From positions 1 through 35,862 of the forward strand of contig JAGLBJ010000011.1 of the NCBI GenBank assembly GCA_018260315.1: a stretch of DNA of 35,862 bases, read 5' to 3'. Below the pieces are notes generated by a model that saw only the letters and a program-made list of their open reading frames with translations, searched no databases and had not been told where the DNA came from. Numbering within the stretch: the first letter of the stretch is position 1; the number at the start of each line of letters is the position of its first letter. Shown one piece after another: positions 1 to 8,935 of this stretch. The translations under genes were made by a program, and so were the position numbers. The DNA is from Moraxellaceae bacterium (lineage in GTDB: Bacteria > Pseudomonadota > Gammaproteobacteria > Pseudomonadales > Moraxellaceae).

Positions 1-500
<500 letters not shown>

Positions 501-711
501 CAAACAGTCTGCTCTATCCACAAGTTCAGATACAGCCCTTATTTAGAGTCTTGCTTTCGCATACAGTCGTTCATGGTTGTTTTACATACCAAAACGCTTG
601 ATTCAGTGTTCTCTTTCTTTACATCAAAGCACTACACCTAAAACTAACTTGACGTCCGTCTTAGTATAGCTGCTCTATGTCAGATTAAAAAAACTATTCA
701 GACTCAATTGC

Positions 712-744
712 CAATCTGTTAAACATCAGGTTATGTTCTCGTCG
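712..744 (-). promoter_or_regulatory. boxA-like antitermination element in the rRNA spacer
   Basis: On the minus strand the motif CGACGAG is followed after 7 nt by CCTGATGTTTAACAGATTG. Almost the same block occurs in the 16S leader at 2859-2889 (CGACGAG, then CTTGATGTTTAAAAGATTG). Enterobacterial rRNA operons carry boxA in the leader and in the 16S-23S spacer, where NusB/NusE (S10) bind. The TGATGTTTAA core and the two-site placement fit that role, though the core differs from the enterobacterial TGCTCTTTAA. Function is inferred. Confidence 0.6.
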
Positions 745-810
745 AACCATAACGTTAAACCTTTAACTTAAACTGTAACATTCCAAGGCTATGATACCTT
801 AGCTTATCAA

Positions 811-892
811 CAGAGCTTAATCATTAAGATTACTATTAATACAACACCTATTAATACTATTAATAAATGAAATCATTAATCACTAAGCTCTG
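811..892 (-). repeat. AT-rich inverted repeat in the rRNA spacer with three TATTAATA palindromes
   Basis: The arms at about 811-831 (CAGAGCTTAATCATTAAGATT) and 871-892 are near-complementary and could form a stem of about 20 bp. The loop holds three copies of the self-complementary octamer TATTAATA at 834-841, 849-856 and 858-865. It probably folds in the precursor rRNA between tRNA-Ala and 23S and may be a processing structure or a variable spacer block. Confidence 0.6.
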
Positions 893-925
893 GTGACACT
901 TCAACCTTACCCGACCTTATCTAAA

Positions 926-1001
926 TGGTGGAGTCTAGCGGGATCGAACCGCTGACCTCCTGCGTGCAAGGCAGGCGCTCTACCAACTGAGCTAAGACCC
1001 C
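926..1001 (-). tRNA. alaT: tRNA-Ala (anticodon TGC)
   Basis: Read on the minus strand, the gene runs from GGGGTCTTAGCTCAG to GACTCCACCA, 76 nt with an encoded CCA end. The anticodon loop CTTGCAC gives TGC. The acceptor arms pair (GGGGTCT with AGACTCC, with one G-T), the T arm is GGTTCGATCCC, and the D arm is standard. It is the second tRNA of the spacer, after tRNA-Ile, the order usual in gammaproteobacterial rRNA operons. Confidence 0.98.
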
Positions 1002-1016
1002 GTAACTTCGGCTAAA

Positions 1017-1093
<77 letters not shown>

Positions 1094-1124
1094 CTAGGCC
1101 AGCTTACTTCCTTGCGAAAGTCTT

Positions 1125-1149
1125 TGTGAAGAACAACTTGTTGTGGATT
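1125..1149 (-). repeat. 16S 3' flank strand of the precursor processing stem
   Basis: This 25-base stretch is complementary to the 16S leader at 2837-2860. Both read TGTGAAGAACAACTTGT then TGTGGATT or GTGGATT on opposite strands, differing by one inserted base. In the precursor RNA the two would pair and loop out 16S, the known RNase III substrate arrangement. The pairing is seen directly; cleavage is inferred from the family. Confidence 0.85.
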
Positions 1150-1171
1150 CTTACCAGCCGAATGATATCGT

Positions 1172-2692
<1,521 letters not shown>

Positions 2693-2836
2693 ATAATCAT
2701 AGTACCTTAGGGTACCAATCTCTTACGGCAAGTTAAGCTCGCCAATCTTGATTCAACGTCTCGCGAAATTACTCAAATAAACTTCAAGTTTCTTTCACCA
2801 GTCCGATGATATACTTCATCACCCTAAACCAGTAAA

Positions 2837-2860
2837 AATCCACACAAGTTGTTCTTCACA
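2837..2860 (-). repeat. 16S leader strand of the precursor processing stem
   Basis: This is the partner of 1125-1149. On the minus strand it reads TGTGAAGAACAACTTGT then GTGGATT, and would pair with the RNA just downstream of 16S. It directly follows the boxA-like element in the direction of transcription. Confidence 0.85.
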
Positions 2861-2889
2861 ATCTTTTAAACATCAAGCCATGCTCGTCG
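2859..2889 (-). promoter_or_regulatory. boxA-like antitermination element in the 16S leader
   Basis: On the minus strand CGACGAG is followed after 5 nt by CTTGATGTTTAAAAGATTG, a near copy of the spacer element at 712-744. Position, duplication and a TTTAA core fit a boxA site for the Nus factors. It partly overlaps the processing stem by two bases. Confidence 0.6.
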
Positions 2890-2964
2890 CATCAACTCCA
2901 TTACACTACCTCTTCTCCGCTAGCCCGCTTCCGCTTAACTAACTTCCGCCTCGGTAGGTGGGCT

Positions 2965-2992
2965 ATTCTACAGTATCTATTCCCGTTGTCAA
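2965..2992 (-). promoter_or_regulatory. rRNA operon promoter, proximal (P2-like)
   Basis: On the minus strand: consensus -35 TTGACA (2987-2992), a 16-base spacer, and -10 TAGAAT (2965-2970). The -10 is followed by the GC-rich AGCCCACC, a discriminator of the type linked to ppGpp/DksA control of rRNA promoters. The sequence just upstream is AT-rich (GGTTAAAAAAGG), like an UP element. It lies about 270 nt before 16S. Confidence 0.8.
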
Positions 2993-3191
2993 TACCTTTT
3001 TTAACCTATTTTCAATCCGTCTCACAACATCCCAAAAATACTTTAAAACAAACCTACATCAACAACTTCAAATACCACAAACTGTATCACAGCACCAAAT
3101 CAAATCTCTCAATCCACAACAACCCACCGCCTCACCTAAACCCCTGTTCTATAACAAGTTTTTAACCAAGCAGCTCATCGCCGTGGTGCAC

Positions 3192-3219
3192 ATTCTATAC
3201 CTTTATCAACATAGGTCAA
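3192..3219 (-). promoter_or_regulatory. rRNA operon promoter, distal (P1-like)
   Basis: On the minus strand: -35 TTGACC (3214-3219), a 16-base spacer and -10 TAGAAT (3192-3197), the same -10 and spacing as the proximal promoter. Upstream lies an A/T block (AATAATTTAAAAAACTTC) suitable as an UP element. A tandem pair about 230 bp apart mirrors the P1/P2 arrangement of enterobacterial rRNA operons. Confidence 0.7.
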
Positions 3220-3336
3220 GAAGTTTTTTAAATTATTTTATCGACTGCTTATTTATTGTCCATTTAAAGATAATTTTACCTTTAAAATCAATAGATTTGC
3301 AACATTTGTATAAATCATCTTTTGGCGTTCTATCTC

Positions 3337-4188
3337 TTATTTTCGATTTACGGCCAAGCGTTTACGGCGTTCTTGCCATGTGCTCCAAAAACCCGATAGC
3401 GCATATAAGCCACCAATCGTTAAAATGCCAATCGGTACGTTATAAGTAATCATCAATAAAATCAAGACAATAGGTATCATCACAAAAAATGGGACACGCT
3501 GACGATCAAATTCCTTAAAGCTAAAATATTTGACGTTACTAATCATTAATAGTCCGCAAATCACCGAAACAGAGGCATACAAAGTCATAGCTACGCTGCT
3601 GTGCGCGCCAAACCATGTAGGATTATCAACGCTGACCCACACTGTACTACTGAGCAAAATGGCCGCTAAAGGACTGGCTAAACCGATAAAATATTTTTTA
3701 TCCACTACGCCGATTTGTACGTTAAAACGCGCCAGCCGAAATGCCGCACATGCCGTATAAATAAACGCACAGCCTAAGCCTAAACGTCCTAATGGTGCTA
3801 AAATCCAGGCATAAACTAAAATGGCGGGAGCAACCCCAAAGGACAGCATATCGGATAATGAATCAAACTGTTCACCAAACGGACTTTGGGCTTTAAGCAG
3901 GCGCGCTGCCCTTCCATCTAGTCCATCTAATAAGGCGGCTAAAAAAATGGCTAAAATAGCCTTTTCAAACTGTGCGCTTGTACTGGCAATAATGGAATAA
4001 AAACCCGACAGTAAAGCTGCCGTGGTGATTAAATTGGGAATTAAATATACGCCGCGACTACGGACTCGTTTGCCTTCATGGGTATGTTCATCTTCGACAA
4101 TTTCAAAGGTAAAGCCGTCGTGATCATCATCTACCTCAGACGCAAGCGGCGCAGGATTAAGCGGCTCGGATTTATCAGATACGTTCAT
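3337..4188 (-). CDS. pssA: CDP-diacylglycerol--serine O-phosphatidyltransferase (phosphatidylserine synthase)
   Basis: This 283-residue inner-membrane enzyme joins serine to CDP-diacylglycerol, the first committed step to phosphatidylethanolamine. The CDP-alcohol phosphotransferase signature is complete: D88-G-x-D91-G-x-x-A-R96, then G105, D109 and D113. It is followed by several hydrophobic segments to about residue 265, matching the membrane-embedded (not the E. coli peripheral) type of PssA. The first ~45 residues are an acidic soluble tail (DDDHDG, EIVEDEHTHEG) ahead of the first membrane segment. The ATG start at 4188 has GGA 10 nt upstream. rlmJ lies 64 bp upstream on the same strand. 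Family is clear; the role of the acidic tail is unknown. Confidence 0.95.
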   Translation of the reverse strand: MNVSDKSEPLNPAPLASEVDDDHDGFTFEIVEDEHTHEGKRVRSRGVYLIPNLITTAALLSGFYSIIASTSAQFEKAILAIFLAALLDGLDGRAARLLKAQSPFGEQFDSLSDMLSFGVAPAILVYAWILAPLGRLGLGCAFIYTACAAFRLARFNVQIGVVDKKYFIGLASPLAAILLSSTVWVSVDNPTWFGAHSSVAMTLYASVSVICGLLMISNVKYFSFKEFDRQRVPFFVMIPIVLILLMITYNVPIGILTIGGLYALSGFWSTWQERRKRLAVNRK

Positions 4189-4252
4189 GGCTCGTGAATC
4201 CTTTAAGCTCTGTAATTAATTCAACAAAAGAAAACTATTTTAAATCAACACT

Positions 4253-5110
4253 TTACTCACCCACCAACCACCGTACAGCCGCATGGCCGCCCGCCTCACT
4301 CATTTTTAAATGCGGAAATAACCATTGCAAAATGGCATCGGCTTCATCGGAAAACTGCCAAGGCGGATTGATAACCAATAAACCGCAACCGTTTAAACCC
4401 ACCGGCGTATCGTCGGGCCATACACAGAGTTCACAAATAAGCTGTCGCTTGATACCCGTTTTTTGCATTTTTTTCTCAAACCGCTCAATCATAGGCCTGT
4501 CTTTAATGGGATACCACACGGCATAAACCCCCGTCGGCCATTTGGCATGGGCTGCGGCAATCAGTTCTACCAATTGTGGGAAATCCTTGCGTTCGGTTTC
4601 ATAGGGCGGGTCAATCATCACCAAACCACGTTTTTCGCGTGGCGGAATAACAGCCAGCAAGCCCTCGTAAGCATCGCGTGCATGAATACCAAAGCGTTTA
4701 TCATACAAATAATATTGAAGTTCCTGTAAAACAGTGGGCTGCATTTCAAATACGCTGGCATGGTCAATTGGGCGCATGAGTTGACTGGCCACCCAAGGCG
4801 ACCCCATATACCAGCCGCGCCCACGCTCGGTTCGTAACTGCTCAACCTGAGCCAAATATTCCTGTACGGTCAGCGGTGCAAGCCGTTTGACGCTGCCGTC
4901 TAAAGACATTAACCGATGAATACCGCTTAAATATTCACCTGATTTTTGTGCTTCAGCCTGCGATAAGTCGTATAAGCCAGCACCGGCATGCGTGTCAATA
5001 TAATGATAAGGCTTGTCTTTTTGATTTAACCGTTTTAAAAGTGCCAAAAGTAACGTATGTTTCATGACGTCGGCAAAATTGCCTGCATGAAAATGATGGC
5101 GGTAATTCAT
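4253..5110 (-). CDS. rlmJ: 23S rRNA (adenine-2030-N6)-methyltransferase
   Basis: The 285-residue protein matches the RlmJ family from its first residues (MNYRHHFHAGNFADVMKHT; E. coli starts MLSYRHSFHAGNHADVLKH). It methylates A2030 of 23S rRNA using S-adenosylmethionine. The HAGAG segment near residues 41-45 is in the SAM-binding part, and the catalytic DPPY motif of N6-adenine methyltransferases is at residues 167-170 (MIDPPYETERKDF). Length equals the family norm (about 280). It lies upstream of pssA on the same strand and is divergent from the oxygenase gene. A good extended -10 promoter lies at 5151-5159. Confidence 0.96.
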   Translation of the reverse strand: MNYRHHFHAGNFADVMKHTLLLALLKRLNQKDKPYHYIDTHAGAGLYDLSQAEAQKSGEYLSGIHRLMSLDGSVKRLAPLTVQEYLAQVEQLRTERGRGWYMGSPWVASQLMRPIDHASVFEMQPTVLQELQYYLYDKRFGIHARDAYEGLLAVIPPREKRGLVMIDPPYETERKDFPQLVELIAAAHAKWPTGVYAVWYPIKDRPMIERFEKKMQKTGIKRQLICELCVWPDDTPVGLNGCGLLVINPPWQFSDEADAILQWLFPHLKMSEAGGHAAVRWLVGE

Positions 5111-5150
5111 AGTTGCCTCATAAACGATGTAAGTTCAATAATATGGCACC

Positions 5151-5159
5151 ATTATAGCA
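5151..5159 (-). promoter_or_regulatory. extended -10 promoter for rlmJ
   Basis: On the minus strand TGC-TATAAT, a perfect -10 (5151-5156) with the TGn extension and no good -35. It lies about 40 bp before the rlmJ start. Its plus-strand counterpart (5178-5186) sits about 25 bp away, so the two genes appear to share a compact divergent promoter region. Confidence 0.6.
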
Positions 5160-5177
5160 CGGTCGGCCCATGGCTTA

Positions 5178-5186
5178 TGGTATAGT
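5178..5186 (+). promoter_or_regulatory. extended -10 promoter for the oxygenase gene
   Basis: TGG-TATAGT at 5178-5186 (five of six -10 bases, TGn extension), 51 bp upstream of the start codon, with no convincing -35. The leader then contains a small hairpin, CTAACC at 5207-5212 and GGTTAG at 5219-5224, just before the ribosome binding site AAGG. Confidence 0.45.
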
Positions 5187-5237
5187 CTGGGTCGGTTTTA
5201 AGTGTTCTAACCTTAGTGGGTTAGTTAAGGATCCTGC

Positions 5238-5861
5238 ATGTTGACCCCTCTAAATGACTCCCCACCGCCTGCTGTGTTACTGACGCCTTCACAAGTCGAT
5301 GAGTTGGCAACGATAGGCGGTATTATGGTAGATGCTGCCCTGCCGCAGCCATTGTATAATGCACTACGACAACAAGCAGACTCTTATGAGGATTTTAAGC
5401 CCGCACAACTGATGCAGGGCGGCCATCAGCAACATATTCGCGGCGATAAAACCTTCTGGCTCGATGACTATAATATTGCCGAGGCGCATTATTTAAGCTA
5501 TCTAAAGGCGTTAGGCCAACAGTTAAATTCCCATTTTTATAGCGGTGTACGCTCAGTAGAAGCGCATTTTGCCCATTATGCCCCGGGTCAATGTTATGCA
5601 CGCCATGTGGATAATCGACAAGGTGACAATGTTCGGGCATTTTCGACGGTACTCTATCTAAACGAACAATGGCAGGCCACAGACGGTGGCGCGTTGATAT
5701 GGCAGGACTTGCAGAAACAGGAGCATACGACCTTCCCCATGGCGAATCGTTTGATTATTTTCATCAGTGACTTAGCCCACGAGGTCAAGCCTGCAGTACG
5801 AGATCGCTATTCGATTGCAGGCTGGCTACGTCGTGATGAAGGCTTATTGTATAAGGCTTGA
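5238..5861 (+). CDS. 2OG-Fe(II) oxygenase, prolyl-4-hydroxylase (SM-20/PHD-like) type
   Basis: The 207-residue protein carries the iron triad H123-x-D125 and H181, and R190 followed by Y-S for 2-oxoglutarate, on a double-stranded beta-helix fold (ARHVDNRQGDNVR, then NRLIIFISDLAHEVKP, then RDRYSIAGWLRR). The preceding HIRGDKTFWLDD is typical of EGLN/PHD-like bacterial enzymes. The Pseudomonas member of this group hydroxylates a proline in elongation factor Tu, so a translation-factor target is likely but inferred. The ATG start follows AAGG. The next gene begins 77 bp downstream on the same strand. Confidence 0.85.
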   Translation: MLTPLNDSPPPAVLLTPSQVDELATIGGIMVDAALPQPLYNALRQQADSYEDFKPAQLMQGGHQQHIRGDKTFWLDDYNIAEAHYLSYLKALGQQLNSHFYSGVRSVEAHFAHYAPGQCYARHVDNRQGDNVRAFSTVLYLNEQWQATDGGALIWQDLQKQEHTTFPMANRLIIFISDLAHEVKPAVRDRYSIAGWLRRDEGLLYKA

Positions 5862-5938
5862 ATATTGAAATTCCAGCGTTATCTATAAGGGATATATTTA
5901 AAATTTTGCCCTCTTTGCAATTTTTACAAGGAATTGTT

Positions 5939-6547
5939 ATGCAGCGCCATTTTCTGCCGTTGATATCGACTTTAAACATCAATCTGGCCGATGTAACACC
6001 GCGCCAACTGATTAGCCTGATGGGTGATGCCGACATGGCTGCCCAAAAGCAGGACATACCTGAGCAGCCATTGACCCAGCAACGCGCCGAACTTCGCCAA
6101 CATTTAGCACAGTGCAGCATGCAGCGCAATGAACAGATTTATTTATTAAGTGAAGCGGTCACATTGCTGGAAATGCTGCTCATGTACGTTCCAACCAAAT
6201 CGCAGCATGATGAGGTCTCAGCGCATCTAGCCAATGTCTATATGCAGCTTTATAGCATCACGAAACAATCACCCTATTTATTGATTGCCGGACAAATTTT
6301 AAAACCCTTATCGGCATTGCATAACATCGATATTTTAAATGCTCTGGTACGCTTTGACAGTATGCAGCAACACCCTTCACTCGTACGGCACTGGATAACC
6401 CGCATTTTAACCCTGCCTGCCTCCAAACTTGATTACGCCACGCGGCGGCAGTTTTTAAACGAGCCCGCCGTGATAGCGGTTCAGCAGCAAAACTGGTTTT
6501 TAGCCTTGACGCAACTGCCTTTATTTCAATCAGAACAGATGAATTAA
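5939..6547 (+). CDS. hypothetical protein, function unknown
   Basis: A 202-residue soluble protein I do not recognise. I chose the ATG at 5939 because AAGGA ends 6 nt before it; a TTG at 5858 in the same frame overlaps the oxygenase stop codon and has no such site. The sequence is leucine- and glutamine-rich and reads as mostly helical, with no signal peptide, membrane segment, cysteine motif or nucleotide-binding loop. It may be co-transcribed with the oxygenase. A short hairpin (AATGCC at 6546-6551, GGCATT at 6560-6565) lies at its stop codon between it and the convergent next gene, perhaps a weak terminator. Composition and codon use look like the neighbours. Confidence 0.75.
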   Translation: MQRHFLPLISTLNINLADVTPRQLISLMGDADMAAQKQDIPEQPLTQQRAELRQHLAQCSMQRNEQIYLLSEAVTLLEMLLMYVPTKSQHDEVSAHLANVYMQLYSITKQSPYLLIAGQILKPLSALHNIDILNALVRFDSMQQHPSLVRHWITRILTLPASKLDYATRRQFLNEPAVIAVQQQNWFLALTQLPLFQSEQMN

Positions 6548-6589
6548 TGCCAGATTTAAGGCATTTAGGCATTGCTGTATCAATAAACC

Positions 6590-7294
6590 TTAACCTACAA
6601 ACCGACTTAAATGGCGGCCAATAGGTTCATACGTTGCAGGCGGTAAACTCGTACCAAGTTTGCGCAGTTGCCGCTGAATAAGCGCCATGGTGACCGAAAC
6701 AACACCATTTAAGGTTTTATTGGTAATAAAATTAAATTTCATCAGGTTTTTAGGTTGATAAAATAACGGCTCCATTGATGCATCGATGGAATCAATCAAG
6801 ACCTCAATACTCTTTTGCGGGCTCTTAACGGTTCCGGTCTGAAACTCTGCAATCGATGCACGTGACCGGGCCGCAAGCTCTGCCGGAATAGGATATTCAA
6901 CCCAAATGCTTTGGTCCTGGCTGTGAACTTTCATCAGGCTTCTATAATGGGCAATCAATGGCCCCGCACGCTCCATCGACATTTGCCCAAACGCCCAGGG
7001 CATATATTTGCGCACCATATTTTTAGACTCTTCGGTCAGCTTTGCCACTTCATGAAAATTAGGGTCAATGGCTTTTAAATCGGTCAACAGCCCTTCAAAG
7101 ACATTATCAATCAGTTCAATCGAAAATTGACTTAATAGTCTGCCTACTTGCGCAGTATCACCTTTTGGATTGTTATCGATATAATCACTTAATTCAATAA
7201 ATTGCTTGTATAAGGCCGCAGAAATCGGTAATTGTACGATATTACGCTGTACGGGGGAATTGGGTAGAGGGGCAATCGTTGTTGTTAGGGGCAT
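6590..7294 (-). CDS. hypothetical protein, function unknown
   Basis: A 234-residue soluble protein I do not recognise. The ATG at 7294 follows AAGGAT at a spacing of 6 nt. No signal peptide or membrane segment is seen; predicted helices dominate the first 110 residues (LIDNVFEGLLTDLKAIDPNF). A conserved-looking middle contains MPWAFGQMSMERAGPLIAHY, and the C-terminal part is basic (IQRQLRKLG). Length and codon use are those of a real gene, and it has a convincing promoter (7349-7376) inside an inverted repeat. It is convergent with the unknown gene at 5939-6547 and divergent from ppk2. No function can be assigned. Confidence 0.8.
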   Translation of the reverse strand: MPLTTTIAPLPNSPVQRNIVQLPISAALYKQFIELSDYIDNNPKGDTAQVGRLLSQFSIELIDNVFEGLLTDLKAIDPNFHEVAKLTEESKNMVRKYMPWAFGQMSMERAGPLIAHYRSLMKVHSQDQSIWVEYPIPAELAARSRASIAEFQTGTVKSPQKSIEVLIDSIDASMEPLFYQPKNLMKFNFITNKTLNGVVSVTMALIQRQLRKLGTSLPPATYEPIGRHLSRFVG

Positions 7295-7339
7295 AACTTC
7301 ATCCTTGTTTAATAACTCATCTATTTAACGATTTAAACC

Positions 7340-7380
7340 AACCTTGAGAGTATACCAATAAATACACGCCATACAAGGTT
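7340..7380. repeat. inverted repeat bracketing a promoter, operator-like
   Basis: AACCTTG (7340-7346) and CAAGGTT (7374-7380) are perfect 7-base inverted arms, 34 bp start to start. They enclose the promoter at 7349-7376: one arm overlaps the -35 and the other lies just past the -10. This is the geometry of a repressor operator, but no regulator gene is nearby and chance cannot be excluded for 7-base arms. Confidence 0.45.
7349..7376 (-). promoter_or_regulatory. promoter of the unknown gene at 6590-7294
   Basis: On the minus strand: -35 TTGTAT (7371-7376), a 16-base spacer, TGG extension, and -10 TATACT (7349-7354, five of six consensus bases). It lies about 55 bp upstream of the start codon. 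Confidence 0.6.
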
Positions 7381-7615
7381 AGGTATTTAACGGCGCCTAA
7401 TTCCCTAGATTTTTTTAAATGCCAAATGGTTTTAAATAAGCTTTAACCCCCTTACGTTGTCATAATTTGCTGTTATGTTAGAAATAATAGTCAAAAAGCC
7501 ATTTTAAAATGTGCGACGAGCTAAAGGCTTAATAATTGTACTAAATGATTTTTAGTTTTGAGCAGGCTGATGTTAAACTAAATCGAATGACCGCATTTTT
7601 TTAAAGGAGCTCAAC

Positions 7616-8908
7616 ATGGCCCAACGTCCACGTAACCCAAGACCCCCAGTATCTGCTGCGACAGATACAGATAAAACCTCACAAACGCAGGTTGAGGCAA
7701 ATTTACCCAAAGACCCTAAAACAGCCGCTCAAAATAGCGCGCAATTTAAAACGCCCGTTTTGCCTGCAGACACCTTGCAAGAGCTGCAAGAACAGCATAA
7801 TGAGCCGGAACAGGTTGAGTTTGCCAAAAAAGTAATTGCTGCTGTGCAAGATGAAGCCATTGCTGCCGATGCCCAGTATGAAAAAAACATAGTCGCTGAA
7901 GTTATTCGTCAGGATATGCAAAACCCTAAACGGGGGCGCTTGATTGAACATCTAGATGCCATTTTACACAATGCCACCGTTGAGGAACTCGGGCAGTTGC
8001 GGGCCTTGTTGGCTGAAGAAGACGACATAGAAGAAGATGCTGACGTTAAGCAGTCAAAAAATTCGCCCAAACAGGATGATGATGCCTTAGCAGAAGATTG
8101 GCGTACCGGCGGGTATCCATATCGCCACCGTATGAGCCGCAAAAATTATGAGCATCAAAAATATCAACTTCAAGTAGAAATGCTGAAGTTGCAACGTTGG
8201 GTCAAAGAAACCGGTCAACGGGTCGTGATCTTGTTTGAAGGCCGTGATGCTGCTGGTAAAGGGGGCGCGATTAAACGGTTTATGGAGCATTTAAATCCAC
8301 GGGGTGCACGCGTTGTGGCACTTGAAAAGCCAACGGATACCGAACGCGGCCAGTGGTATTTTCAGCGCTATGTACAGCATTTGCCGACAGCAGGCGAAAT
8401 CGTGCTGTTTGACCGCTCATGGTATAACCGTGCTGGTGTTGAACGTGTCATGGGCTTTTGTACCGATGAGGAATATCGTGAATTTATGCGTGAAGCTCCA
8501 GAAATTGAAAAAAATCTGCTGCGCAGTGGTATCTACGTCATTAAATTCTGGTTTTCGGTCAGCCGTGACGAACAGCGCCGCCGGTTTAAGGAGCGTGAAG
8601 TATTGCCTCTGAAACAGTGGAAATTAAGCCCCATCGATTTGGCCTCACTGGATAAATGGGACGATTATACAGCCGCTAAAGAAGCCATGTTTTTTCATAC
8701 GGACACCTCAGAATCGCCCTGGACTGTAGTGAAATCGGACTGTAAAAAACGTGCGCGCTTAAATGCAATGCGTTACGTGCTGCATAAACTGCCCTACGAT
8801 AATAAAGACGTTAATATTATTGGGCCTGTTGACCCATTATTAGTTGGACGTGCGCAGTCCTTGTATGAACGGGGCGAACGCGATTTAACGCAAATCACGG
8901 CAAAATAA
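7616..8908 (+). CDS. ppk2: polyphosphate kinase 2 (PPK2 family)
   Basis: PPK2 enzymes transfer phosphate between inorganic polyphosphate and nucleotides, usually making ATP or GTP from the diphosphate. The core from about residue 160 to 410 has the Walker A loop G209-R-D-A-A-G-K215-G-G, a Walker B/lid segment with D256-R257-S-W-Y-N-R262, and a charged lid region (RDEQRRRFKERE). It is a single-domain enzyme, nearest to class I by GGAIK after the loop. At 430 residues it is longer than the usual 270-360; the excess is an N-terminal ~160-residue tail, proline-rich then acidic (LAEEDDIEEDADVKQ), without a recognised domain. The ATG at 7616 has AAAGGAG 8 nt upstream. Substrate preference is inferred. 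Confidence 0.93.
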   Translation: MAQRPRNPRPPVSAATDTDKTSQTQVEANLPKDPKTAAQNSAQFKTPVLPADTLQELQEQHNEPEQVEFAKKVIAAVQDEAIAADAQYEKNIVAEVIRQDMQNPKRGRLIEHLDAILHNATVEELGQLRALLAEEDDIEEDADVKQSKNSPKQDDDALAEDWRTGGYPYRHRMSRKNYEHQKYQLQVEMLKLQRWVKETGQRVVILFEGRDAAGKGGAIKRFMEHLNPRGARVVALEKPTDTERGQWYFQRYVQHLPTAGEIVLFDRSWYNRAGVERVMGFCTDEEYREFMREAPEIEKNLLRSGIYVIKFWFSVSRDEQRRRFKEREVLPLKQWKLSPIDLASLDKWDDYTAAKEAMFFHTDTSESPWTVVKSDCKKRARLNAMRYVLHKLPYDNKDVNIIGPVDPLLVGRAQSLYERGERDLTQITAK

Positions 8909-8935
8909 CGTTTTAAAGCCTGTTTATCAGGTCGC

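Larger units (their letters stand above)
501..925 (-). other. 16S-23S spacer, segment between tRNA-Ala and 23S
   Basis: These 425 bases hold no gene. They are transcribed as part of the rRNA operon. They contain a boxA-like element (712-744), an AT-rich imperfect inverted repeat (811-892) and the 23S 5' flank. The partner strand of any 23S processing stem lies outside the window, so that stem cannot be checked here. Confidence 0.85.
2693..3336 (-). other. rRNA operon leader and promoter region
   Basis: These 644 bases between 16S and pssA carry no protein gene that I believe. Read leftward they hold an upstream promoter (3192-3219), a second promoter (2965-2992), the boxA-like element (2859-2889) and the 5' strand of the 16S stem (2837-2860). 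A 163-codon open frame on the plus strand crosses both promoters and has unlikely composition, so I leave it out. Confidence 0.85.
7295..7615. other. divergent intergenic region, unknown gene / ppk2
   Basis: These 321 bases hold the minus-strand promoter and flanking inverted repeat (7340-7380) for the unknown gene. On the ppk2 side there is a weak extended -10 (TGT-TAAACT, 7571-7579) and the ribosome binding site AAAGGAG just before 7616. No gene is seen. Confidence 0.7.

Noticed and set aside
2958..3449. A 163-codon open frame on the plus strand opposite the rRNA promoters
   Set aside because: It covers both rRNA promoters and the end of pssA on the other strand; composition is that of AT-rich intergenic DNA and there is no ribosome binding site.
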